From assembly GCA_032629725.1 (NCBI GenBank), contig JAFEVB010000006.1, forward strand, positions 1 to 64,000: a DNA stretch of 64,000 nucleotides, written 5' to 3'. Shown here piece after piece: positions 1 through 9,925 of this stretch (the stretch's first letter is position 1; each line of letters starts with the position of its first letter). The notes under the pieces were generated by a model that saw only the letters and a list, made by a program, of their open reading frames with translations, was not told where the DNA came from and searched no databases. The DNA comes from Gremmenia infestans. Its lineage: Eukaryota; Ascomycota; Leotiomycetes; Helotiales; Hamatocanthoscyphaceae. Both the position numbers and the translations under genes were made by a program.

Positions 1-127
1 CGGAAGCATATTAATCTATCTTTTATATTTACTACTCGACCGCGCTAGCACTAGGCTAGCGCCGTCCTATATAGTCTTAGACTCATATAGGACGTAAATA
101 GAATAATAATAATAATAATAATAACTT
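1..127. repeat. Dispersed ~100-bp repeat, copy 1
   Basis: An AT-rich unit starting near the window edge (gaagcatattaatctatc) and containing the phrase atatagtcttagact. It recurs in the same orientation at about 2990-3095, and its second half recurs at about 35815-35900. Copies differ mainly by C/T and G/A changes as expected from RIP. This copy ends in a short AAT run (about 108-123), beyond which homology to a reverse Gypsy element begins. The parent element was not identified. Confidence 0.6.
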
Positions 128-2877
128 AGCTCTATCTTAATTTTATAGTTCTATTTCTTATAGGTAGAAAGTATATTAGATACATCTTTAGAGAATATAT
201 TTAGATAGTTATAGTACTATGCAAAGAGCTTTCTCTTAGTCTATTATTCTTCTATCTTATCCTTTTCTTAAGTAAGCAAGTTGCTTTATTATTTTTCTAG
301 GATCTTATTAATCTTATAGAGGCTAGTCTAGTAGACCTTATAATTTTAACGCTTTAGGTATAGGTTTATAGCAGAGGCTCTAATATAGTAGAGGTTAATA
401 GTTACCTTTTTAGTAGAGGTAGTTATTTAGATTAGGGAATTCTGCTTTAAGATCTATTTTAGTATAATAGGTTTTTAAGATTATTTTTATTTTTATTTCT
501 ACTTTTAGGTTTTAATTTCTATTAGCTAGTTGCAATAGTTAGCGTCTTGCTAGTATTATAGTAAAAAGGTTATATTTTATAAGAAACTTATATAAATAAT
601 TAAGATATAGTTCTAAGAACTGCTATTAAGAGCCTTATCTATCTATATTAGTTATTTATTAGCGTAATTAAAAAGTATATAAAAGTAGGCTAGCTACTTC
701 TTTCCTAGAATAAAGTTATAGCTTTTTAGGTTTAGAATAAGAAAAGGGATCTATTGCTAGGTCTAGCTAGCAATTTATAAAGTTAGATAAATAAAATAGG
801 TAATCTATTATATAGATATGCTATTATAACTTTGCACTTTATATAGTATAGAAAGGAGTTATTAGATAGCATCGTAAAACTATTTAGTATACTTTATAAA
901 AGCACTATTAATAAAGGCATATTCTATTACTCTAGTATTAATTAGTAAAGAGGTTTTAATTCTAAGTCTATTATTTGCTATTATATATAAAACCTTAAAT
1001 ATATTCCTTTCTAACTATTAACTAAGATTAAACTTTTATATATTAATCTTAAATATCTTTAGATAGAAGTTTTAATCTAGGGTTTCTTATTTTCTAAGTT
1101 CTTTAACTTTTTAATAAAGGCAATATGCTTTTTCTATAAGTAGTTATAAGCTAGGTGCTTTAGTTTCTTGCATTTAAAATAGACGCTAAGTTAGGAAAGC
1201 ATCTGCTTTATAAAGTTATTATATTAAGGTTACTTATTAGCGCTAGTAGTAGGCGTAACGCAGATAGGGGTAATAATAAAGCTAGATATAGTAGTTATAA
1301 TTATCTAGTTAGTAAAGGTTTAAGAAGTAACTAGAAAGGGAAATATATAGATACTATAGCTTTTAATATAGTTACGTTTTTCTATAATAACCTATAGCTA
1401 GGTATTAATATTAGTATAGTAGTAGGCAAAATTGTTAAAAGTAGGTTTCTCTAGGAACTTAAGAAGAACCTAGGCTTAGAGATTAAAAGAGAGCTTATTA
1501 TTTAGTTTATATAGAAGTTTAGCTAAGCTAATCTTAGCTTTAGAAGATAAGTAGAGGAAATTAGTATAGAAAAAATAGAAATTATTATAGTTTCTTATAT
1601 ACAGGTTTTTAAAAGATAAGTATACTTTATCTTTTTAGTTAAGGTTTTTATAGATCTTATATAAGTAGGCTAGCAGTTCTTTAATAGTTTAGTATTTGCT
1701 AGAAGTATTAAATTAAAGTTGCAGAAAGGTATACTTAGTAGTATTACTAGAAAAACAGCTTACTATATAGTCTAACTTTAGGCTATTATTTAAGAAAAAG
1801 TCTATATTACTATAAAGCTTTTCTTAGATGCAGATAATCTAATCCTTAAAGGTAAAAAAGTCTTCTTTTTATTCTAAGAATAAAGATAGATTAGGCAGCT
1901 TATAGAACTAAGGTATTTATACTAGTACTAAGATAGCTTTAGCAGCAGCTTTCTATTAAAGTTTAACTTAGTTAATATAGTTTTAGATATTAATATTCTT
2001 TTAGTCTAATACCTTTTAGTTTGCTTATAGAGCAGTAATAACCTCTTTAAGTTATTAGACTTATTTTTATAGTTTCTTATTAGTAGAGACTATTATAATT
2101 AGCTAAATGCAGGCGTTATAGTAGAAAATAATTATCTTATAGACCTAGTTATAGAAATTACCTTTTTTAAGATTAGCTTCTAATTCTTAGGCTATATATA
2201 TAGTATATTTAAATCTACTAGGGCTATATATAAGCGTAATAAAGATAAAGTATCTAGACTTAAACTTAGATCTTATTAACTTTTTCTTAGGTTTACTAAA
2301 ACTAGCTATATTAGAGTTATTAGTTTTTTATTTACTAGATATTACTAGGCAGGTATTATCTAGGCAGGTGTTATCTTTACCCTCTAGGTCTATTAAGCTA
2401 GTAGTACTAAAGCGTAGCAGTGGTAGGATTCGTTTATTAACTATAGCATCTAACTAGGTTAGGTTTATAAAGTTGATTATTTAAGAAGGTTAATTAGTTT
2501 AGTTTTATACTATTTTAGAATATAGGTTTTTTTTTATTTTTATATTTTTTTTATATATAGGTTATAGTTTATATTAGGTGCATTTAATTTAAAATCCTTA
2601 CTAAGATTAGTTATTTAGAAAGCTTAGAATAATATTATAATCATAAATCCTTAAGGGCATAGCCTAGTATAAGGTCGAATTAAATGTAATTCTAAGCTAA
2701 AGAGGAAAAAAAAAGTCTAGAATATAGTAGTAGGAAGGAAATATATATGCGCTTAGCTAGTTAGTATAGTAGCTGGAAAAAAGGTAGCTGGTAATTAGGT
2801 GGCTAGTTAAGCGAGAGGCTGGTGCCACGCCGATGTGCCGACGTCACGTGATGGGTCATATGACCAGTCCCGTGACA
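128..2877 (-). mobile_element. Truncated RIPed Ty3/Gypsy element (same family as 42340-48322)
   Basis: Reading the reverse strand from 2877 leftward gives an LTR and then a degraded internal region that follows the 5' half of the forward Gypsy element at 42340-48322, almost base for base apart from C/T and G/A differences. For example 360-960 is the reverse complement of about 44200-44840, and 128-360 of about 44840-45120. The copy stops near 128, before the reverse transcriptase, so it lacks RT, RNase H, integrase and the 3' LTR. All frames are closed by TAA/TAG. The 55-bp block that is tandemly duplicated in the forward copy is single here (about 843-900). It is a dead 5' fragment. Family assignment rests on the RT seen in the longer copy. 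Confidence 0.8.
2633..2877 (-). repeat. LTR of the truncated Gypsy copy, largely spared by RIP
   Basis: 245 bp, reverse orientation; on the reverse strand it begins TGTCACGGGACTGG. It aligns with the 232-bp LTRs at 42340-42571 and 48091-48322, with about 13 extra bases in the middle. Unlike those copies it keeps CpA, TpG and CpG sites, for example the palindromes GTCATATGAC and CACGTG near 2846-2866, so it shows the pre-mutation sequence of the family. Confidence 0.85.
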
Positions 2878-3092
2878 ATTTCTTAACTACTTTTTATTTA
2901 TTAGTATAGCTACTTTTTAGGCTTTAGAGGGATTTTAGTATAGCATTTATTATTTTATAGATCTAGTCCATATTAGGCTTAGTCTTTTAGATTCTAACTA
3001 GAAGCATATTAATCTATCTTTTAAAATATACTATAGACTACTCTAGTATTAGGCTAGCGCTATTCTATATAGTCTTAGACTTATATAAAATA
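2878..3092. repeat. Dispersed ~100-bp repeat, copy 2, with flank
   Basis: AT-rich DNA between the LTR and the next LTR relic. From about 2990 it repeats the unit seen at position 1 (gaagcatattaatctatc ... atatagtcttagact). The preceding phrase ttagattctaac also precedes the related unit at about 35765. No coding potential is seen. Confidence 0.55.
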
Positions 3093-3340
3093 GTATAATA
3101 ATCGCCTAGCTTTTATAGTACTAGAGTAAGTTAGTTAACTTAAGATAGGTTTTTAGATCTAGATTATTATTAGATTAATATTAATATCTATTAATATATT
3201 ATAAGTTACTATACTTAGAAGTATAGCTTATTATAAAGTATAAAGTAATAAGTATATATTAGAAAATACTATTTAAGTTAAGTATAAAGCTTTTATCTAA
3301 TAGGTAATAACCTAGTTTTATATAGAACCTTTATGCCTTT
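3093..3340 (-). repeat. Diverged LTR relic related to the Gypsy element at 20911-27480
   Basis: The reverse complement of this stretch matches the 3' half of the 483-bp LTRs at 20911-21393 and 26998-27480 (tail gcgatcgttata, the block ending aacttaagtt, and the block around aagctaggttatta). Beyond about 3340 the similarity fades, so it is a divergent or truncated copy in the opposite orientation. No internal region is attached, so it may be a solo LTR. Its outer end is not resolved. Confidence 0.65.
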
Positions 3341-4627
<1,287 letters not shown>

Positions 4628-5404
4628 ATGGTCAACTTCTCCGCACCCAAAAACATCCAGTACTGGGGCGCAGCTTGCGGCACCCTCAGTTCTCTCATGT
4701 TCTTCTTCTCTCTAGTAGCGGCGCATCAACTCCCGCCCATTAAACCATGGTTTACTCCCGAGCAGACGACCGAATACTGGAGAAAGCATGAATCAGGTGC
4801 CAAAGCGGGCGTCGCAATAATGCTTTTATCCGCCGTTTTCTATCTTCCTTTCACAGCGACGCTCGCTATTCAAACCTCGAGAATTCCCAGGATTCACGCC
4901 GTTGTTCCCGCTCTTCAATTGGCATGCGGAGCCTCGGGAGTCTTCACGTATGTGATCCCAGCTTTGGTCTTGGCCGTGATCCCATACCGTCTCGAGCGAA
5001 ACCCTGAGATCACCCAGATGCTCACCGATGCTTTCTACTTCCAACTGATCATGCCCTGGCCCACATTCATAGTCCAGAACTGGGTATTCGCCTACGCCAT
5101 CCTCAGAGATCCAGGGCCTAGGACAATCTTCCCCAGGGGGATGGCTTGGTTCAATATTCTAGCGCCAATATTTTATCTTCCGGGGAACGCGATGCATACT
5201 GCTAAAACAGGACCGCTTGCTTGGAATGGGGTTCTTGGCTTCTGGTTCATTGGGTTGGTTTTCTGTGGCCAACTCATCGCTGATTCCATCTGCCTCTGTC
5301 TTGCTATCCGGTCCGAAGGCGAAGAGGATCTGCTCCTCAACCTAATTCCAAAGAAAATTGAACAGGACTCGGCCAGTTCTCCTTCAAACGGCAACGGAGT
5401 ATAA
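4628..5404 (+). CDS. Six-helix integral membrane protein, function unknown
   Basis: Uninterrupted 258-residue frame; the ATG follows TATC and precedes GTC, an acceptable fungal start context. Hydrophobic segments lie at about residues 13-32, 60-81, 91-117, 134-157, 171-188 and 198-226. They are followed by a charged, Ser/Asn-rich tail with no membrane segment, so a polytopic protein with a soluble C-terminus is expected. There is no cleavable signal peptide and no motif of a known transporter or enzyme. Tryptophans and prolines cluster in the loops (PPIKPWFTPEQ at 36-46, MPWPTF at 142-147). It lies beside a second polytopic membrane protein and a flavin monooxygenase, so a role in a metabolite pathway (integral-membrane enzyme or accessory protein) is possible but is only inference from neighbourhood. 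Codon use is like the other island genes. No introns are needed. Confidence 0.8.
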   Translation: MVNFSAPKNIQYWGAACGTLSSLMFFFSLVAAHQLPPIKPWFTPEQTTEYWRKHESGAKAGVAIMLLSAVFYLPFTATLAIQTSRIPRIHAVVPALQLACGASGVFTYVIPALVLAVIPYRLERNPEITQMLTDAFYFQLIMPWPTFIVQNWVFAYAILRDPGPRTIFPRGMAWFNILAPIFYLPGNAMHTAKTGPLAWNGVLGFWFIGLVFCGQLIADSICLCLAIRSEGEEDLLLNLIPKKIEQDSASSPSNGNGV

Positions 5405-6205
5405 CTAGTAATGAGAGAACAGACCTACACCTCGCTCTCTTCACACGAACCTATGTTTTGACGGATGGTCTTTTATCTGAACCTTAGCATATAGGCAATA
5501 TTCAGAGCGACGGAGGCTCAATCGGCATTTGCGGCCGGTATAATGTTCGTTCAGCAAAGTTTCCGCTGGAATTGGGATTTTTTCGTTCTTTGGGGTGTGC
5601 TTGATCAGCAAGCAAAAGTGAGATTCAACGCGTCTGTTTCAATGACAAAGTCGGGTGTTACAAGCTAGGAGCTATCTTTGATTCAGGTCGTTGGATAAGC
5701 GGTTGGCAGATATTTTAATTCGAGCATCTGTCGGCTAGCGACATCTAATGTAGTACCATTTATGTAGGTAGTATTGTCATGCTATCATCTAAGCCTCAGT
5801 ATGACCTAATAGAGTTAGATCGACAGCATTTACGTGGTCTAGCATTTAAGTGACTGGTTCCTTAGAACCTTACCTCTTCCCTCCCTGCATTTGTCACATT
5901 ATTAGAATACAAGACCTTGATTTCAAACGCGCTATATAAAACCATCGAAACTATGGTCCGAGCGATCGAAACATCACTCTAATTTGAATAAAGCGAAGAA
6001 AAAGCAAACGATGAAAACATTGTGTTAAGAATAATAATAAGGCAGTACCGCCTAGGATGTTTAAGTCTAAGTAAACTATGATATAGTTGGTCTCCATGAA
6101 CCTTTATACAGATGGCAACAATTCAAACGCTTTTATGCAATGCGTACGGCCGATAACAAGCTCAGTATCAGATTGGCGAGCTATATTGCTCTAATACAGC
6201 CTAGC
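5405..6205. other. Intergenic region between convergent genes 1 and 2
   Basis: Both flanking genes end here, so the region should contain two 3' UTRs. Sequence is of balanced composition with no long frame. A TATA-like word (ctatataaaa, about 5931-5941) and AATAAAG (about 5987) are visible but cannot be assigned. No RNA gene was recognised. Confidence 0.5.
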
Positions 6206-7383
6206 TTAGACCTCTTTCTCCAGACACTGGCTTAAAATAGTATCACGCTCCCACAGCAAATCAGTAGCCGCAGCAATTGGTCCTCCTAGCAGCGTGAATA
6301 TCGAGAGTCTGGTCACGGTTTTCACCCAAGGAATGTCTAAGCGTGGTTCCGTTGTTGTATACGCCGATTTCCAGAGCGACAGTGCCCATACCAGTGCCGC
6401 TACTCCTGTCCCATAGTAGTCCCACAATACGAAAACATGAGCTCCTTCCGCGGCACTACTAATTTTCCAGCTTGGAGACGGGAAGGGTGGGAGAAAGACA
6501 TCCTGGAGGGATAGATCGCTGGCAAAGATGATGTAGAAGACTGTTGAGACTTGAGATACCACACAAATACCCAGGATCAGGCGATAGACGTTTGAAACTT
6601 GAGAGATGTACGCCTTGATACGTTTTTTGGGGACCGATATCTCGCTGGCATCCCAAATACTTTCGAGGAGTCTCTGCAATCCGACCATGTAGAGAGGGAA
6701 AGGCTGCCACAATACCTGGAACAGGTGCATTGTCGCAGGAGAAATAACTGAAGGTGTTGGCAACATCCAAGGGATTGTTGGAAGGACGAAGCCGATGATA
6801 ACGGAGTACGGTAGTGCCTTCAGAGCAGAGCTTGGGACGAGAATCGCAGATGCGCCTTCGCGAACTCTCTTCACGTCTGCAATGGGCGATGTTCTCGCAT
6901 GCCACATAAAGTAAAAGGCAACCAGAGGGCCCATCCCGATCATTTGCACGGTCGAACCGAGAGCAAGAAAGCTGTACACGTTTAGAAGGCTGCTATATCT
7001 TGCACAGGAGTTCGACTTGCTTACCTCCCCACCGCGAGTCCTCTATTACCCTCACGCAGACACTCGAGGTTCAGGAAAGTAAAGGCCGAAACCCACTGAA
7101 GCATGAAAAATGGCGTGAAGGCGTTCAAAGCCTCGCCTTGTCGGAAGATGATGGGTGTCCAGAACGAAATCAGGTTATTCAGATGCCAGTCAACGGGCCT
7201 GAGGCCTAAAATGGTCTCTCTCATCACTACCAGTGTCCCCGGCCATAGTCGAGGAGTCTGCTGACTAGCATTGAAGAGATCTTGCAGGAGGCCTCCTGTG
7301 ATTGATAATACGTAAACATTGTAAAAAGCAACGACGGCCCAAACGGCCAACAGATAAACAACCGTGCTGTTTCTCGAAGACAT
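6206..7383 (-). CDS. Polytopic membrane protein, tentatively PaxA/AtmA-like
   Basis: Two exons on the reverse strand: 7383-7025 and 6971-6206. The 53-bp intron (7024-6972) has a GTAAGC donor, a TTCTAAAC branch-like site and a TACAG acceptor. Splicing joins ...GLAVG-S-FLALG... in frame and gives 374 residues; neither piece makes sense alone. Hydrophobic stretches occur near 8-28, 86-104, 118-145 and several times in the C-terminal half, so seven or eight helices are likely. The conserved-looking block NLECLREGNRG, followed by a Gly/Pro-rich helix and FYFMWHARTSP, and the overall length resemble fungal cluster membrane proteins of the PaxA/AtmA type known from indole-diterpene and meroterpenoid loci, whose role is poorly defined. 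That assignment is from memory of the family and is tentative. It is divergent from the monooxygenase gene and probably co-regulated with it. Confidence 0.75.
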
Positions 7384-7847
7384 AGCGGCGTTCCTTCACA
7401 TCTGTCTGCAGTGAGTTACGACTGTCTGAGGGTGGAAGGATGAGGATAAATTGTAAGGAAATTAGTTTAAGTACGAAATGAGTGGCATGGCAGGGACATG
7501 GTTTCATCGGGTCATCTTTGATTAAAACTACATCGAAATTAGTCCGACCCATGCTTTCATTCATCGGTTAGATGATATATTTGTTCCGACCCGAGGCTCC
7601 GCTCCAATCGGTACTCTTATTCGGTACTCCAAATCGGGGTTTCTACCCCACAAACTGGGATACCGGTAGCTCCCATGGGTCTCATAAACTAGGCCACATC
7701 TGGACATAAATAACCCCGACAGTACTTTGAAAAATAATATATCGGATAAAGGCTGGTTATAAGATCAAGGGCGAGCTCGAGAATGTCAAAGAAAGAAAGA
7801 GAGAAAGAAAGAGAGCAAAAAAGCATCAATAGCAATACCACGTGACC
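7384..7847. promoter_or_regulatory. Divergent promoter with repeated TCGGTAC and CGG motifs
   Basis: 464 bp shared by the membrane-protein gene (left) and the monooxygenase gene (right). At 7608 and 7621 there is a 9-bp direct repeat TCGGTACTC, 13 bp apart, followed at about 7634 by TCGGGG. CCGACCCGAG lies upstream (about 7586-7595) and a GGGGT-TTCT-ACCCC inverted repeat at 7636-7649. CGG direct or inverted half-sites are the usual targets of Zn2Cys6 factors, and one is encoded next door. A purine run of GAAA/GAGA units (about 7789-7816) lies in the probable 5' UTR of the monooxygenase, and a CACGTG word overlaps 7839-7844. Binding is inferred, not shown. Confidence 0.55.
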
Positions 7848-9440
7848 ATGACAAGCCAGGAGCCTCAGTATGAAGTGATAGTCGTTGGTGCCGGGTTTGG
7901 AGGATGTTATATACTCAACGAACTGAGAAAGGAAGGCTTCAAAACACTTCTCCTTGAAGAAGCCTCTGATCTTGGTGGCGTCTGGTACTGGAACACGTAC
8001 AATGGCGCACGGACCGATACCAGGGTGCCCCTTTATGAGTTTTCCGACGAAAAGATCTGGAGCGACTGGACATGGACCGAGAAATATCCAGGAGTCCAGG
8101 AAATACAGCGATACTTTCAGCATGTGGATTCAAAACTGAATCTCAAGAAGGACATCAAATTCAACAGTCGCGTTGAAAAGTCTTACTTTGATGAGCAAAA
8201 GGGAGTCTGGAATGTCTCGACCAAATCCGACACTTTTGAGACCAGATTCGTCGTTTTAGCCACTGGTTTCGCTTCAAAACCATTGATTCCGGACATCAAA
8301 GGTTTGGATACATTCAAGACCCAAGCACATACTTCAAAATGGCCAAAAGAGGGGTTTAACTTCCATGGAAAGCGAGTTGGCGTTATCGGAACCGGCGCTA
8401 GTGGAATTCAAGTCATTCAAGATATCGCCGGAGATGTCAAAGATCTTGTAGTCTTTCAGCGGAGCCCTACCTATGCACTGCCAATGCGACAGGAGAAGCT
8501 TGATGCAGAAAAGAAGCTGCAGACCAAGGAAGTTTACGAGCATCGAAACACAACGTTCCCTGGCTTGGAGGACGAGTTCAGTTCGCAGTCGGCCTTGGAG
8601 GTCTCTGACGAAGAGCGCGAACGCTTCTATGAGGACCTCTGGGCTCGAGGAGGAGCGGGATTCTGGCTCTTTACTTATAAGGACACCATTACGAGCCCTG
8701 TCGCTAGCGACTATGCCTACAAGTTTTGGAGGAGCAAAGTTATCCAACGGATTAAAAGTCCAGAACTGGCCGAGATTTTGGCCCCAGAGAAGGCTCCTTA
8801 CTACTTCGGGACCAAACGTGCTACGCTCGAACAGGCCTATTACGAAGTGTACAACCGTAGCAACGTTAGCTTGGTGGATCTCAATTCAAATGCGATCAAA
8901 GAGGTCACCCCGGATGGAGTGCTAGTTGCTAACGGGACGTTCTACGAGCTTGACGTGCTGGTCCTGGCTACAGGCTTTGACTCTGTGACTGGTGGTATCC
9001 TTGCGATTGACATCAAGGGAAAGGATGCTTTGCCACTCGCGCAAAAATGGGAAGGCGGCGTCCAGACTCATCTTGGTTTCGCCACTGCTGGATTCCCTAA
9101 TCTCATCTTTCACTATGGACCACAGGCCCCAACGAGCTTCTGTAATGGGCCGACTTGCGCTGAACTCCAGGGCGGTTGGATAGTGGGCGCCCTAAAACAT
9201 ATACGGGATCAGAAACTCACTAGCTTGGAAGCGACAAGGCAATCGGAAACAGACTGGGCGAAGCAAGTTCAGTTCATTGGCGATCAGACTTTGCTACCAC
9301 TAACCAGGTCCGAGTACATGGGGACCAACATTCCGGGGAAAAGGAAAGAAATGCTGAACTATCTGGGAGGGGTGCCACTGTACACTCAACAGATCAATAC
9401 TTCTCTGACCGAGGGGCTGAGTGGATTTGTTTTGGTGTGA
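7848..9440 (+). CDS. FAD/NADPH-dependent monooxygenase, Baeyer-Villiger (class B) type
   Basis: Single exon, 530 residues. The true start should be the ATG at 7848 (MTSQEPQYEV...), since the in-frame codon six bases upstream is GTG. The FAD-binding Rossmann motif GAGFGG is at 14-19, and a GGVWYWNTYNGARTDT block at 43-58 corresponds to the GG-W-W-N-GA-D region typical of type I Baeyer-Villiger monooxygenases. ATG is at 138-140, the NADPH-binding motif GTGASG at 181-186, and a second LATGFD lies near the C-terminal third. Length matches the family (about 500-560). The fingerprint between the Rossmann folds reads FKTQAHTSKWP (156-166): the His and Trp are there, but the usual Gly is replaced and the spacing from Phe to His is one residue short. 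The expected reaction is NADPH/O2-dependent ester or lactone formation from a ketone; the substrate is unknown. It is flanked by two membrane proteins and a Zn2Cys6 regulator. Confidence 0.9.
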   Translation: MTSQEPQYEVIVVGAGFGGCYILNELRKEGFKTLLLEEASDLGGVWYWNTYNGARTDTRVPLYEFSDEKIWSDWTWTEKYPGVQEIQRYFQHVDSKLNLKKDIKFNSRVEKSYFDEQKGVWNVSTKSDTFETRFVVLATGFASKPLIPDIKGLDTFKTQAHTSKWPKEGFNFHGKRVGVIGTGASGIQVIQDIAGDVKDLVVFQRSPTYALPMRQEKLDAEKKLQTKEVYEHRNTTFPGLEDEFSSQSALEVSDEERERFYEDLWARGGAGFWLFTYKDTITSPVASDYAYKFWRSKVIQRIKSPELAEILAPEKAPYYFGTKRATLEQAYYEVYNRSNVSLVDLNSNAIKEVTPDGVLVANGTFYELDVLVLATGFDSVTGGILAIDIKGKDALPLAQKWEGGVQTHLGFATAGFPNLIFHYGPQAPTSFCNGPTCAELQGGWIVGALKHIRDQKLTSLEATRQSETDWAKQVQFIGDQTLLPLTRSEYMGTNIPGKRKEMLNYLGGVPLYTQQINTSLTEGLSGFVLV

Positions 9441-9925
9441 ACAAAGTGAAAGTGAGTCCTAGATGATAGGAGGTTTGCTTTCCGGGGCTCAGAGAAGTGG
9501 AATGTGTATGTTATTCAAGATGTTGATGTGCGATGCGACGCGAGTCATTTATAACCCTTTAAACAAACCAAAAAAATTTGAGATTCTCATCATGAGTTCT
9601 ATAACTCGAATGTGTGTGGCATGTTATCCGTCTGCCGGATAATAAGTGCAGTTCATAAATTGCGTACCGCTGTACCGATCAGGAATAGCCCTGCCGCGAG
9701 TACTTGTCTCGGAACAAAAGATGCTATTTTCTACCCGTTCTCCACATTTACCCCACATTTACCCCAAGATTCGTTAGGGCCAAGGTAAGATTGCGGGGTT
9801 GCCATTTGTTTTCATCTTTTACTAAAGTATAAGGTTTGTCTGAAAGAGTCCCTGCACTACATGTACACTGCACCCTCTTGACACAGACACCTTTGCACTC
9901 GTTATTCTCTGTGCTCATATTATCT
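9441..9925. promoter_or_regulatory. Region between monooxygenase and regulator genes
   Basis: Holds the monooxygenase 3' UTR and the regulator promoter. At 9664-9678 two copies of GTACCG lie side by side (gtaccgctgtaccga); on the other strand the second reads TCGGTAC, the same core as the direct repeat in the divergent promoter at 7608-7629. This suggests a shared cis element and possible autoregulation. Further on, TACCCCACATT-like words repeat at about 9742-9762. No other gene is seen. Confidence 0.45.

Noticed and set aside
7842..7847. Six-base upstream extension of the monooxygenase from a GTG codon
   Set aside because: GTG is not a normal fungal start; the ATG at 7848 is in frame and sits just ahead of the FAD motif.
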